DNA of 64,000 bases from Procambarus clarkii (GCF_040958095.1 NC_091233.1:6049536-6113535), one strand, 5' to 3'. Shown: positions 10,661 to 23,099, numbered from the stretch's first letter. The notes: generated from the sequence alone by a model not told the origin. Translations and numbers: made by a program.

Positions 10661-13600
10661 TTGCCCCTGCACAATGCCCATCAGGAAACCCAAATCCTCC
10701 CCCTCCCCTTACCCCAAGTAGCCCCTGCTTTCCCAGCCCCTGGTCTTCTCCCTGCCCCAAGCAGGCCTGAGCAAGACCAAAGCCCTCTATCCCGCACTCC
10801 ATCGCCCTCCAATCCCCTGTCAACTACACTGCAGGAGGGCGTGCCCTTTCCCCAAGCAATCCCTGCTCTCTCACCCCCAGGACTTCTTCCTGCCCCAAGC
10901 AGGCCTGAGGAAGACCTAAGCCCTCCATCCCCCACTCCACCCCCCCCCCCCCTTGAACCCCTGGAAACTACCTCACAGGAGGAGGAGCCTACCCAAGTAG
11001 CAATGACCATAGAACAACTTCCTACACTTGTGGGGAGTGAGGATGAAATTGGATATAAGAAAGTGAGCTTCAAGGGAATGTACTCAAACATTGATGGGAT
11101 TACCAATAAAGCAAGTGAACTGGCAGAAAGGGTGCAAGAAGAATACCCTGATGTAATAGGACAAACGGAAACAAAATTGTCAGGAGTCATAACAGATGCT
11201 GTGTTTCCAAAGGACTACTATATAGTAAGGAAAGAGAGGGAAGGGAGAGGAGGTGGAGGAGTGGCCCTGCTGATAAGGAAGGACTGGAGTTTTGATGAGA
11301 CGGAAATTCCGGGCTTTGACGGATTCAGAGATTACATAATAGGAACTATAACAACGGGTGGACCTAAGATAATAGTGGCAGTCATTTACAACCCTCCCCT
11401 AAATGACAGAAGACCTACACAGGAGTTTGATAGGAACAACATGGCAACCATTAATATAATAGAGAGAGCAGCTTCAGTTGCCGGCAGGAATGGCTCCAGA
11501 CTCTTAATCATGGGCGATTTCAACCATGGAAAGATAGACTGGGAGAATGGGGACCCACATGGTGGTGAAGATACATGGAGAGCTAAACTCTTGGACGTGG
11601 CAACAAGGAATTTTCTGAGCCAGCATGTCAAGGAACCCACAAGAGTGAGAGGCAATGATGAACCAGCTAGACTCGACTTGATATTCACCCTGAATGAGTC
11701 AGAAATAAGGGAAGTCAAAGTTGAAGCCCCCCATAGGAATGAGTGACCACAGTGTACTGACCTTGGAGTACTTAATGGAGGTAGGGATAACCTATCCAAG
11801 GATGGGAGGGAAAAAGACTGAATTACCGAAGAGGAAAATTTGATGAGATGAGGAACTTCCTCAGGGGAATACCATGGGAAACAGAACTTAGAGACAAGAA
11901 TGTGCAGGTCATGATGGATTTTGTCACCCAGAAGTGCCAGGAAGCTGAAGACAGGTTTATCCCCATCCAAAAGGAGAAAAACGAAAAACAACAGAAAAAC
12001 CCATGGTTTAACCAGGAATGCAAGGTAGCGAAGCAACTGAGTAAAAGAACATGGAGAAACTACAGAAATAACAGAACACCAGAGAGCAGGGAGAGATACC
12101 AGAGGGCCAGAAATGAATACCTCAGAGTGAGGAGGGAAGCAGAGAGACAATTTGAAAATGACATTGCGAGCAAAGCCAAGACCCAACCAAAGGTGCTCCA
12201 CAGCCACATCAGGAGGAAAACAGCAGTAAAGGAACAAGTGATGAAGCTGCGAAAAACGGAGAACAGATACACAGAGAATGACAAGGAGGTGTGTGAAGAA
12301 CTCAACAAGAGATTCCAGGAGGTCTTCACAACAGAACAAGGAGAAGCCAATGCACTAAATGAGGAGGCGGCAAACCAAGCAACCTTGGAGGAACTTGACC
12401 TCACCAGTGATGAGGTCAAAAAGTGTCTGCTGGAGCTGGATATGACAAAGGCTGTTGGGCCTGACAGAATCTCACCATGGATACTAAAGGAAGGTGCAGA
12501 AGCACTAAGTGTGCCACTCTCTATGTTGTATAACAGGTCTCTGGAATCAGGAGACTTACCAGAAAGTTGGAAGACAGCTAACGTGGTCCCAATATACAAA
12601 AAGGGTGACAGGCAAGAGGCACTGAATTACAGCCCAGTTTCCTTAACTTGTATACGATGCAAGGTGATGGAAAAGATCGTGAGGAAAAGGCTCGTAGAGC
12701 ATCTGGAGGGAAATAACTTTGTAACGCACCACCAACATGGGTTCAGGTATGGTAAATCATGCCTCACAGGTTTAATAGAATTTTATGACCAGGCAACAAA
12801 AATTAGGCAGGAAAGAGAAGGATGGGCCGACTGCATTTTCCTGGATTGTCAAAAAGCCTTTGACACAGTACCCCATAAAAGGCTGTTAAAAAAGTTGGAG
12901 CAACAGGCAGGAGTAAAAGGGAAGGTGCTCCAGTGGATAAAGGAGTACTTGAGCAACAGGAAACAGCGAGTAACGGTGAGGGGGGAGACATCAGAGTGGC
13001 GAGATGTCACCAGCGGAGTCCCACAGGGCTCAGTACTTGGACCCATCCTGTTTCTAATATATGTGAACGATCTATAGACTCATTCTTCTCAATGTTTGCT
13101 GATGATGCAAAAATTATGAGACGAATGAAGACGGATGAAAATAGACAGAGACTACAGGATGACCTGGATAAACTGGACGAATGGTCTAGAAAATGGCTGC
13201 TAAAGTTCAACTCGGGAAAGTGTAAGGTGATGAAATTAGGCGAAGGGAGCAGGAGGCTCAACACAAAGTATCATCTGGGAGGTGAAATCCTGCAAGAGTC
13301 AAATAGACAGAAAGACCTGGGTGTTCATATCACACCGAACCTGTCCCCAGAGGCCCACATCAAAAGAATATCATCAGCGGCATATGCTAGACTGGCCAAC
13401 ATAAGAACTGCCTTTAGAAACTTGTGTAAGGAATCTTTCAGAACCCTGTATACCACTTATGTAAGACCAATCCTGGAGTATGCAGCTCCAGCCTGGAGTC
13501 CATACCTAGTTAAACACAAGACAAAGTTAGAGAAGATTCAGCGGTATGCCACCAGGCTCGTCCCGGAACTGAGAGGATTGAGCTACGAGGAAAGGCTAAA

Positions 13601-13850
13601 GGAGCTGAACCTCACATCTCTGGAAAACAGAAGAGTAAGGGGGAGACATGATAACCACCTACAAAATTCTCAGGGGAATTGACAGGGTGGACAAAGACAA
13701 GCTCTTCCGCACGGGTTGGACACGAACAATGGGACAAAGGTGGAAACTTAGTACCCAGATGAGCCACAGAGACGTTAGAAAGTATTTTTTTCAGTGTCAG
13801 AGTAGTTAATAAATGGAATGCACTAGGAAGTGATTGGTGGAGGCTGACTC
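10661..13850 (+). pseudogene. LINE A ORF2 (AP endonuclease and reverse transcriptase)
   Basis: ORF2 nicks the target and reverse transcribes the element RNA. A Pro/Ser-rich open leader from 10661 runs into the endonuclease at about 11078, with YSNIDGITNK, catalytic ETKLSG and GDFNHGKIDW. The reverse transcriptase follows: KAVGPDRISPWILKEGAEAL, DCQKAFDTVPH (motif A, about 12845), SGVPQGSVLGP (motif B) and FADDAKIM (motif C, about 13100). The C-terminal part has TYVRPILEYAAPAWSPYL and LRGLSYEERL. Breaks: a frame change near 11730 in a C-run that is one base longer than in LINE F; loss of about ten bases near 13075 compared with copies B, D and E, just before motif C; and a further frame change near 13640. 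It cannot make an active enzyme. Confidence 0.87.
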
Positions 13851-13974
13851 CATACAGAGTTTCAAATGTAGATATGATAGAGCCCAGTAGGCTCAGGAAT
13901 CTGTACATCAGTTGATTGACGGTTGAGAGGCGGGACCAAAGAGCCAAAAACCCCGCAAGCATAATTAGGTGAGT

Positions 13975-14180
<206 letters not shown>

Positions 14181-14183
14181 GAT

Positions 14184-14485
14184 GGGGCCTCGTAGCCTGG
14201 TGGATAGCGTGCAGGATTCGTAATTCTGTGGCGCAGGTTCGATTCCCGCACGAGGCAGAAACAAATGGGCAAAGTTTCTTTCACCCTGAATGCCCCTGTT
14301 ACCTAGCAGTAAAAAGGTACCTGGGAGTTAGTCAGCTGTCACGGGACGCTTCCTGGGGTGTGTGTGTGTGTGGTGTGGAAAAAAAAAGTAGTAAACAGTT
14401 GATTGACAGTTGAGAGGCGGGCCGAAAGAGCAAAGCTCAACCCCCTTAAAAACACAACTAGTAAACACACACACACACATACACT
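14184..14485 (+). mobile_element. tRNA-derived SINE 2, same family as SINE 1
   Basis: The head at 14187 repeats SINE 1 with a few changes, keeping the 7-bp acceptor stem and the B box. Body and tail are collinear with SINE 1, including a short TGTG run followed by A8 near the middle and a CA-rich end. It is inserted between two CA tracts and is followed directly by LINE B. Confidence 0.92.
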
Positions 14486-16342
14486 CACACATGATATAGC
14501 AAACAAAGCCAAGACCGAACCAATTTGTCTGATTTGTTCAAAGCTACTCCATAGTCACATCAGGAGGAAAACAACAGTGAAAGAACAAGTAATGAAACTT
14601 AGAACGGGCGAAGATAGGTATACAGAGAAAGACAAGAGGTGTGTGAAGAACTCAACAAGAGGTTCCAGGAGGTCTTCACAATAAAACAAGGTGAGGTCAC
14701 TGTTCTAGGAGAAAGGGAAGTAAACCAAGCGACCTTGGAAGGGTTCGAAACTACTAGTGAGGAGGTCAAGAGACACCTGCTAGATCTGGATGTTAGAAAG
14801 GCTGTTGGTTCAGACGGGAACTCACTATGGGTTCTGAAAGAGTGTGCAGAGGCACTTTGCTTGCCACTCTCCATAGTGTATAGTAGGTCACTGGAAACGG
14901 GAGACCTACCAGATATATAAAAGACGGCAAACTTGTTCCCAATATACAAAAAGGGCGACAGGCAAAAGGCACTGAACTACAGGCCAGAGTCCTTGACTTG
15001 TATACCATGCAAGGTGATGGAGAAGATTGTGAGAAAAAACCTAGTAACACATCTGGAGAGAAGGGACTTCGTGACAAATCGACAACATGGATTCAGGGAG
15101 GGTAAATCTTGCCTTACAGGCTTGATAGAATTCTACGACCAGGTGACAAAGATTAAGCAAGAAAGAGAAGGCTGGGCAGACTGCATTTTCTTGGATTGTC
15201 GGAAAGCCTTTGACACAGTACCGCATAAGAGGCAGGTACATAAGCTGGAGAGACAGGCAGGTGTAGGTGGAAAGGTGCTCCAGTGGATAAGGGAGTACCT
15301 AAGCAGTAGGAAGCAGAGAGTTACGGTGAGGGGTGAGACCTCGGATTGGCGTGAAGTCACAAGTGGAGTCCCACAGGGCTCTGTACTCGGTTCTATCTTG
15401 CTATCTTGTTTCTGATATATGTAAATGATCTCCCAGAGGGTATAGACTCATTCCTCTCAATGTTTGCTGACGACGCCAAAATTATGAGAAGGATTAAGAC
15501 AGAGGAGGACAGCTTGAGGCTTCAAGAAGACCTGGACAAGCTGCAGGAATGGTTGAGCAAATGGCTGTTAGAGTTTAATCCAAGAAAATGTAATGTAATG
15601 AAGATAGGGGTAGGAAGCAGGAGACCAGATACAAGGTATCACTTGGGAGATGAAATATTTCAAGAGTCCAAGAGAGAGAAAGACCTGGGGGTTGATATCA
15701 CGCCAGACCTGTCCCCTGAAGCTCATATCAAGAGGATAACAGCAGTAGCATATGCCAGGTTGGCTAACATAAGAACGGCCTTTAGAAACTTGTGTAAGGA
15801 ATCTTTCAGAACGTTATATACCACATATGTCAGACCAATCCTGGAGTATGCGGCACCAGCATGGAGTCCATATCTAGTCAAGCATAAGACTAAACTGGAA
15901 AAGGTTCAAAGGTTTGCCACCAGACTAGTACCCGAGCTGAGAGGTATGAGCTACGAGGAGAGACTACGGGAATTAAACCTCACTTCGTTGGAAGACAGAA
16001 GACTTAGGGGGGACATGATCACCACATTCAAGATCCTCAAGGGAATCGACAGGATTGATAAAGACAAGCTGTTTACACAAGGGGAACACGCACTAGGGGA
16101 CACAGGTGGAAACTGAGTACCCAAATGAGCCACAGAGATATTAGAAAGAACTTTTTTAGTGTCAGAGTGGTTGACAAATGGAATACATTAGGAAGCAATG
16201 TGGTGGAGGCTGACTCCATACACAGTTTCAAGTGTAGATATGATAGAGCCCAATAGGCTCAGGAACCTGTACACCTGTTGATTGACAGTTGAGAGGCGGG
16301 ATCAAAGAGCCAGAGCTCAACCCCCGCAAGCACAACTAGGTG

Positions 16343-16345
<3 letters not shown>
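14486..16345 (+). mobile_element. LINE B, 5'-truncated CR1/L2-like copy
   Basis: The copy starts inside the ORF2 linker (DIANKAKTEP) right after the CA tail of SINE 2, so it is strongly 5'-truncated. The reverse transcriptase region is readable: DCRKAFDTVPHKR, SGVPQGSVLG, FADDAKIMRRIKTEE and the C-terminal RPILEYAAPAWSPYL. Breaks seen: an in-frame stop near 14920 after GDLPDI, an eight-base direct duplication of CTATCTTG near 15395 that shifts the frame between motifs B and C, and a frame change near 16080. The 3' end is TTGATTGACAGTTGAGAGG to ACTAGGTGAGTACAC, then (CA)n. Confidence 0.9.
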
Positions 16346-16428
<83 letters not shown>

Positions 16429-16430
16429 TG
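16345..16430. repeat. (CA)n tract between LINE B and LINE C
   Basis: A CA repeat with one internal GGAC interruption. It separates two LINEs of different families. Confidence 0.95.
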
Positions 16431-16433
16431 CTG

Positions 16434-17263
16434 AGTTATTTCAGCAAATACAAGATGCGGTAGAGAGGCAGAAACCAGAACTTATGCTCTATATTCAGGA
16501 AGAGATTAGGAAGGGAAGAGAGGACTGGGAGAGGGAATGTGCTCGGATCACAAACGAATTAGGAAGGATTAACAGCATGGCTAAGGATAGAGGATTAGTG
16601 GGGGATGGGTTAGTGACTGCGGTTGGGATGGAGAATCCCCAGGGGACAGGCTACCAGCATGACAATGAATTACTGAGGAGACGGTCTATTATAATACATG
16701 GATTATTCGAATCTGGGGCACCAACAAGACAAGAGAGAATAGAGACGGAAAAATATGAATTGCATGAGATATTGAGATGTATTGGAGCAGGAATGGCAGA
16801 ACACGAGGTGGATATCAGCCGCCGGGTTGGACCTTACAATTGTACCAAGAATAGACCTGTTCTGGTGCAATTCTCCAATGTTTAAATATGCTTAGGAAAG
16901 GTGAGTGTCGATTTGGATCAACATGTAGGTTTTTTCCATCCTGACATGTGCCAGACCTCACTGGAGGACAGAAAATGCTATGACCTCAGCTGCCCACACT
17001 TTCACGTGAAAGGCACGGAACGCTACATAAAGAGTGGCAAGCAGGATAATGAATTTGGAGAAAACTCTATAAATTTTTTATACCAGACCGGCAGAGAATT
17101 CAAAAGGAGCAGCATGGGGAGTGTATGGAACTGGATGCCAGATCCACTTGCATTCCAGAATTACAGATACAATTACCCACCGAAAGGGAACTACAACTAC
17201 GACAGACAACTGCCCTACAACAATCAGTACTGGTCAGAACAAACTTATTATGTCCACGAATAA
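16434..17263 (+). pseudogene. LINE C ORF1 with CCCH finger
   Basis: The frame is open from the CA tract and continues through a charged, probably helical region (QEEIRKGREDWERECARITN), then RRRSIIIHGLFE and NRPVLVQFSNV, which suggest an RRM-like fold. After this comes C-x8-C-x4-C-x3-H (CQTSLEDRKC-YDLSC-PHFH), a CCCH zinc finger expected to bind RNA, and a Tyr/Asn-rich C terminus. The 5' part may be missing because no Met is seen before the CA tract. One in-frame TAA at 16883-16885 interrupts the frame, which is otherwise continuous to the TAA at 17261-17263. That final stop overlaps the ORF2 start codon in the string TAATG. Confidence 0.8.
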
Positions 17264-20111
17264 TGGGCTTGCCGAAAAAGTCTCCCATTCAAACTATCGC
17301 TAATAGAGTAACCTCATTCATCTTTGCCAACATACAAGGACTGAAAACAAGAACAAACAACAAAGTACAGTTCATAAATGGCCTCCTCACGGAGTCAAAT
17401 GCAGTATTTGGAGCTTTCACAGAAACCCATGCAGGGGAATTGTTGGACAGTGAGATCTGGATTCCAGGATATAACCTATACAGGTGTGATTGGAAAATTA
17501 GGTCACATGGAGGAGTGGGTCTGTATATTAGGGAAGACCTTGTATGCTCGGAGCTCCTAAACGTTACAAATGAGGTGGTAGAGGTACTGGGAATAAAAAT
17601 AGAGAAAATAAATTTAGTGATTATTCTAATATACAAACCGCCAGATGCAACGGCTGAGGAATTCACAGAACAGATAAGCAAAATAGAGAATAGCCTTGAT
17701 AATTTGGAGAACCCGATACCTGATATTATCTTCCTAGGTGACTTCAACTTGCCTAGTCTCAGGTGGAAAATAGCAAACAATAATATTATACCAGGAAATC
17801 TATCAGGACCAAACCAACCACAGATTAGAGAACTACTTAGATTCTGTGACAAATTTTCACTCAATCAGCAGATATCGGAGCCAACGAGAAATGAAAATAT
17901 TCTAGATCTGGTCTTTGCGAACAATGAAGACATTATCAGAGATAATACGATATCAGATACCACATACTCAGATCACAAACTCATTGAAGTGCAAACGACC
18001 ATCAATACTCAGAATAGACCTAAAACGTTGATAAAGCGAGAGGGGCTATTCAGTAAATTCAATTTTAATAATAAAAGGATAGACTGGGAGATAATAAACA
18101 GGGAACTTACAAACATTCCATGGGGAACTGTTATAAGTAATACAAGTCCTACAGAAGGAATAGAAAAACTGACTTCAAAAGCGTATCAAGTCTGTCTGAA
18201 ACATGTTCCTTTGAGGAAAGCCAGAAAGAGATCTAACATAGAAAGCGAATGCAGACGACACTATAAACGCAGGAAAAAAATAACGGAACTGCTTATGCAG
18301 ACACGAATTTCTTGTCAAAGAAGGAATAATTTAAATAGGGAGATTGAAGAAATCGAGCGGAAATTGAAACACTCATATGAAACTGAAGAAAGGCAGTTAG
18401 AACAGAAAGCAATTCAGGAAATAAAGAAAAATCCAAAATATTTCTTCTCATATGCGAAATCAAAAGCAAAAACCACTGCCAGTATTGGACCTATTCGTAC
18501 AAGTGAAGGTTCATACACGGAGGATGACAAAGAAATTAATGAAATCCTAAAAAAGCAGTATGAGGACATGTTTAGCACTCCAATAAACAACATGAAGGTT
18601 GAAGATCCAGACAATTTCTTTATGCGGGATATTCAAACCCTTGTAAATATATCTGATATAAACACGAGCGCACTAAATTTTGAAAAAGAAATTGAAAACA
18701 TGCCCATGCACTCGGCCCCAGGTCCAGACTCATGGAATTCAATATTTATAAAGAAATGCAAAGTGCTGGTAGCACAGGCACTCAGTATAGTGTGGAGGAA
18801 GAGCTTGGACACGGGGGACATACCAGATGCACTTAAAGTAGCAGACATAGCCCCTCTACACAAGGGAGGGAGGGAGCAAAGCATTGGCAAAAAATTATAG
18901 ACCAGTTGCACTAACATCGCACATCATAAAAGTATTTGAGAGAGTGATTAGGAGTCAGGTCACCAATTTCATGGAGACCAATGACCTTCACAACCCAGGC
19001 CAACATGGATTTCGAGCGGGAAGATCGTGCCTCTCACAGCTACTTGAGCACTACGACAAAATCACTGAGGCATTAGAAGAAAAACAGAATGCTCAGGGTA
19101 CAGTCCTTGCACCGCTGCTTTTCCTTATTCTCATATCAGATATAGACAAAAATACAAGTCACAGCTTTGTATCATCCTTTGCAGATGACACAAAAATCAG
19201 TATGAAAATTACCTCGGCTGAGGACATTGAAAAACTTCAAGATGATATTAATAAAGTTTTCGACTAAGCATCAGAAAATAACATGATGTTTAACAGTGAT
19301 AAATTCCAGGTACTCAGGAACGGTAAAAATGAGGACCTTAAACATAATACAGAGTACAAAACACAATCAAATGTACCCATAGTAGGAGAACAGCATGTAA
19401 AGGATTTGGGAATAATAATGTCTGACGACCTAACGTTTAAGGAGCATAACCAAGCAAATATTGTGACAGCCAGAAAAAATGATAGGATGGATTACGAGAA
19501 CTTTCAAATCCATGGATCCCATCACAATGGTTGTACTCTTCAAGTCACTTGTGTTGTCCCGTCTTGAGTACTGCTCAGTACTCACTTCCCCCTTCAGAGC
19601 AGGAGAGATTGCTGAAATAGAGGGAATACAGAGAACATATACGGCACGCATAGACGCAATAAAGCACCTAAATTATTGGGATCGTCTCAAAGCCCTCCAA
19701 ATGTACTCACTAGAAAGAAGACGAGAGAGATATCAAATAATATACACCTGGAAGATACTGGAGGGCCAAGTACCAAATCTACACAGTAAAATAACAACGT
19801 ACTGGAGTGAACGATATGGAAGAAAATGTAAAATAGAACCAGTGAAGAGCAGAGGTGCCATAGGCACAATCAGAGAACACTGTATAAACATCCGAGGTCC
19901 ACAGTTGTTCAACGTCCTCCCAGCAAGCATAAGAAATATTGCCGGAACAACCGTGGACATTTTCAAGAGGAAACTAGATTTATTCCTCCAAGGAGTGCCG
20001 GACCAACCGGGCTGTGGTGAGTATGTGGGCCTGTGGGCCGCTCCAAGCAACAGCCTGGTGGACCAAACTCTCACAAGTCAAGCCTGGCCTCGGGCCGGGC
20101 TTGGGGAGTAG
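17263..20111 (+). pseudogene. LINE C ORF2 (AP endonuclease and reverse transcriptase)
   Basis: I place the start at ATG 17263-17265 because it overlaps the ORF1 stop (TAATG) and lies just before the endonuclease. The endonuclease shows NIQGLKTR, TETHAG, GGVGLYIRED, IYKPP, GDFNLPSLRW and YSDHKLIE, so the catalytic Asn, Glu, Asp and His positions are present. The RT begins at about 18690 with SAPGPDSWNSIFIKKC. A frame change lies near 18890 in an A-run (IGKK versus AKNYRP). Between EEKQN and QGTVLAPLLF, near 19090, the palm region with motif A is missing: an in-frame deletion of very roughly 80 residues. FADDTKISMKI (motif C) follows. A stop near 19265 and another frame change near 19480 precede the C-terminal domain. 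Confidence 0.83.
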
Positions 20112-20150
20112 AAGAACTCCCAGAACCCCATCAACCAGGTATCAACCAGG

Positions 20151-20720
20151 ACCCCAGTGGGTCAAGTCATGCCCTCCCCAAACCCACCTTCCCATCCCCC
20201 CTCCCCTACTACCCCTTCCTACTCCCCTGCCCCTTCTACCCCATTGCCTTTAATTCCATCTACTCCATCCCAGCTTCCACTGCACCCCTCTTACACTCAC
20301 CCCCAAACCCCACCCAACCCTCACCCCTCTTATGCACCTCCAGCCCACATTTAACCCCCTCACCTTGTGACCCCCTAACACCTTCCCCTATCTCCCTCTT
20401 CCCCTCTTCTACCCCAAAACCAGCACCTACCCCCGATTCCCCCCTAAATAATACACCCTCTCTTCCACTCCCAGCACCCATGCTCCATTCTCCTCTCAGC
20501 CCTCTGCCCTCAATATCCCTCCCCCCCCCAACCTCTCAACCTCTATCTGACTCTCAGTCTCACTCTATTTCTCATCCCCCCTATGTTATTCAGACCCCTG
20601 ACTTTCAGACCCATTATGCCCTTCCTACCCCCCCTAGATGCCCAGACCCCATTCGCCTACCAGGCACTCCCAGGCACCCCCTAGCACTCCCCCATTCACC
20701 CCCACTCGCCCCCCAAGTAG
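20151..20720 (+). repeat. Pyrimidine-rich low-complexity block
   Basis: About 570 bases of C and T (CCCCTCC, CTACCCC and similar), giving a Pro/Ser-rich open frame of 265 codons through part of LINE C and this block. Amino-acid bias alone explains the frame. It may be the 5' leader of a lost element or simple-sequence expansion. Confidence 0.7.
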
Positions 20721-20725
20721 TGTGG

Positions 20726-20812
20726 TTGAGGACTAGAGCGACGCGCGGCCCCACCAGGTGGCACTCAGGTGAGTGCCAGCTGGCAGGTGCCACGCGTCGC
20801 TCCCGTCCTCAA
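20726..20812. repeat. 87-bp near-palindrome
   Basis: Left arm 20726-20745 (TTGAGGACTAGAGCGACGCG) and right arm 20793-20812 are reverse complements at 18 of 20 positions. Nested inside is a second hairpin, GGCACTC-AGGT-GAGTGCC at 20760-20777. The right-arm motif GCGTCGCTC-GTCCTC recurs in diverged form downstream near 20870 and 20995. Confidence 0.85.
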
Positions 20813-21690
20813 GTTTTTTTTGGGGGGTGAATTTCCCGGATGTTATGACCTGTGTTGGAGGAAAGTGGATCGCGTCGCTCCAGTCCTCGTGGTTTTGGGG
20901 AGGTTATCTGTGTGTTCTGGTTAAGAAAGAGTGAAGTTGTGTTGTTGTAAGAAATGCATGGAAAGACAGGTGGCTGGCCGCTGACAGGTGGCGCGCGTCA
21001 CTCTAGTCCTCGTGGGTTAGGGGAATTTCCCGGAAGTTTAGCGCGTGTCGGAGGCTGTCTTGAGTGGTTGGTGAGCACCGCATCGCTCTAGACACAAAGG
21101 GAATTTTCTGGGAAGTTGTATGAAAATGTATGTGTGTTTTGCGTAGCCTTAATCCTGTGTGCGGATAATAATTTTGTTGATCGTGAGATAGCGTGTAGAT
21201 GCGAGGAGAAGGCAACACAGTCTGTTATGTTGTTTTGGGTGGGGGCTGGATGGAGCTTCCCCTCGTCGGCGAGAGACTGCTCTGCGCCATTATGCGGTTA
21301 GACAAACCCATTAACTCCCCTACAGGAAGCCCTTAAGTGGTGTTTTAAGAAATGCATGGAAAAGACACGGGAGTGCACCTGGCTTTTTTCTGTGTGTTTG
21401 GGTCATGAAAGAGTGAAGTCACTCTCGTTGTGAGACTGCAGCGGGCCATTATGTGGTTAGATAAACCATTTAACTCCTCCTACAGGAAGTGCTAAGTGTG
21501 CGAGGATGGGAGCGAAGACTCCTGCAGGAGGACTGTGTACCATTACCTTAAGCGTTTTTCAATGTCCGCGGAGGGGTAGGCGTACGGGTCACGGGTTAGA
21601 GTCCGACTGAACGACTTTCCAAGTAGCTCGGGTATTTCTCCGCCGACACGGTGCGGAAGTGGTGGGGCACCCATTACCAATGCGTTTCGC
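20813..21690. other. Diverged internal repeats, function unknown
   Basis: This GC-richer stretch repeats three motifs two or three times: CGTCGCTCCAGTCCTCGTGG followed by GGGGAATTTCCCGGA; AAGAAATGCATGGAAA near 20955 and 21345; and AAACCATTTAACTCC with CTACAGGAAG near 21310 and 21475. It has no long open frame with a domain. It could be the untranslated leader of an unknown element or an old satellite. Confidence 0.55.
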
Positions 21691-21702
21691 CAGGGTCCGC
21701 GA

Positions 21703-21757
21703 GTCTCTCTGTCTGTCTCTGTCTCTGTCTCTATCTCTATCTCTGGCTCTGTCTCTG

Positions 21758-21818
<61 letters not shown>

Positions 21819-21821
21819 CTC

Positions 21822-21880
<59 letters not shown>

Positions 21881-21921
21881 GTCTCTCTGTCTCTCTGTCT
21901 CTCGCTCTCTCTCTCTCTCCA
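21703..21921. repeat. (CT)n / (GTCTCT)n microsatellite
   Basis: About 220 bases of CT repeat with interspersed GTCTCT and CTCTGT units. It is open in several frames (Ser-Leu or Arg-Glu runs) that are not genes. It ends at a possible acceptor-like CTCTCCAG, but nothing downstream looks exonic. Confidence 0.97.
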
Positions 21922-22099
21922 GATCATTTAATAGTTGGGGAAAGTAACATCATTTCCTTTCTCCTGCTTCCGCTGTTCACGTATCTTTCTCCATCAAGGC
22001 TGACTCTCTTAAGACCTACATCATTCAATGTAAACACCAATCGATGAGAATAAGACCGGTGAGTCGATAGTGAAATAGGTCTGGGTTAAGTCTGTTTTT

Positions 22100-23060
22100 C
22101 AGTTCTTGTAACACAGTCAATGTAGCGTAATGGGAAACCAGTCTTTCTACTGCTTACATAAATAGCGTTTGAAAATGTATGCAAGTCTAGACAAACTCCT
22201 ATAGCCCTTACATTCTAACACAAATAAAATATTAGCACACGATTGCATCGCATTATATCATCATTAAGTAACGTAGAGATCAACTTTCTGGCTGTTGTCC
22301 GAATATCATTATTGAAATGTGAACTCATTTAGCCAAACACAATATCTCCATTACATCTCATAGCATATGAATATTATGGTATACCAGTTTTAACCCTCTA
22401 TAACACAATGTAACGTAACGTAACGTAACGCAAATCAACTTTCTACAGACCAAATATCGTTTTTAAATGAAAGTATGACTTAGTCCTTATTCATTACAGC
22501 TTTCACCATATAAAATATTGGCCTCTACCCCTTTTAGCCCTCTGTAACACAATGTAACGCAACGTAGCGTAACGCAAATCAACTTTTGGCAGTCCAAAAT
22601 GTCATTTTGAAACGGAAAGTGCGGGCTAGCCCATCTCCACTACATCTCTTACCATATAAATAATTGATGTCTATCAGTTTTAGCCCTCTGTAACACAATG
22701 TAACGTGACATAACGTAACGCAAATCAACTTTTTGCAGTCCGAAATGACATTTTTAAATGAAGTATGACTTAGTCCATCTCCATTACATCTCTTACCACA
22801 TAAATATTTGACCTCTACCAGTTTTAGCCTTCTGTAACACAATGTAACGTAACGTAACGCAAATCAACTTTTGCAGTCCAAAATGACATTTTTAAATAAA
22901 AGTAGGACTTAGTCCATCTCCATTACATCTCCTTCCATAAGAATATTACGGTCTACCAGTTTTAGCCCTCTGTAACACAATGTAACGTAACGGGGAAAAT
23001 CAACTTTGTCGGATGAGCAAATAACATTATTGAAAATGACATCCGTGTTTAGCCTTTACA
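22100..23060. repeat. About 144-bp satellite with TAACG pentamers
   Basis: Units begin TTTTAGCCCTCTGTAACAC, continue with one to four TAACG pentamers, then CAAATCAACTTTTTGCAGTC and CATCTCCATTACATCTC. Matching points at 22401, 22545, 22691, 22835 and 22973 give spacings of 144, 146, 144 and 138 bp. Earlier units back to about 22100 are more diverged. No coding capacity. Confidence 0.92.
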
Positions 23061-23099
23061 TCCAAACACAAGAAAAATATTACCGCTTTTCTTGAGAAA

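Larger units (their letters stand above)
16431..20150 (+). mobile_element. LINE C, second non-LTR family (Daphne/Crack-like guess)
   Basis: This element is clearly different from LINEs A, B and D-G. It has an ORF1 with a CCCH-type finger, an AP endonuclease and a reverse transcriptase with LHKGG, NYRPVALTSHIIKVFERVI and HGFRAGRSCLSQLLEHYD, a pattern I link to the CR1-group clades Daphne and Crack. The 3' end after the ORF2 C terminus (LDLFLQGVPDQPGCGEYVGL) carries GGGCTTGGGGAGTAGAAGAA and CCCATCAACCAGGTATCAACC. Several breaks and one internal deletion in the RT make it inactive. Confidence 0.85.

Noticed and set aside
20033-20830. 265-codon Pro/Ser-rich protein
   Set aside because: Pyrimidine-rich low-complexity DNA joined to the end of LINE C; no domain.
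21589-21947. Ser-Leu and Arg-Glu repeat proteins
   Set aside because: Translation of a (CT)n microsatellite.
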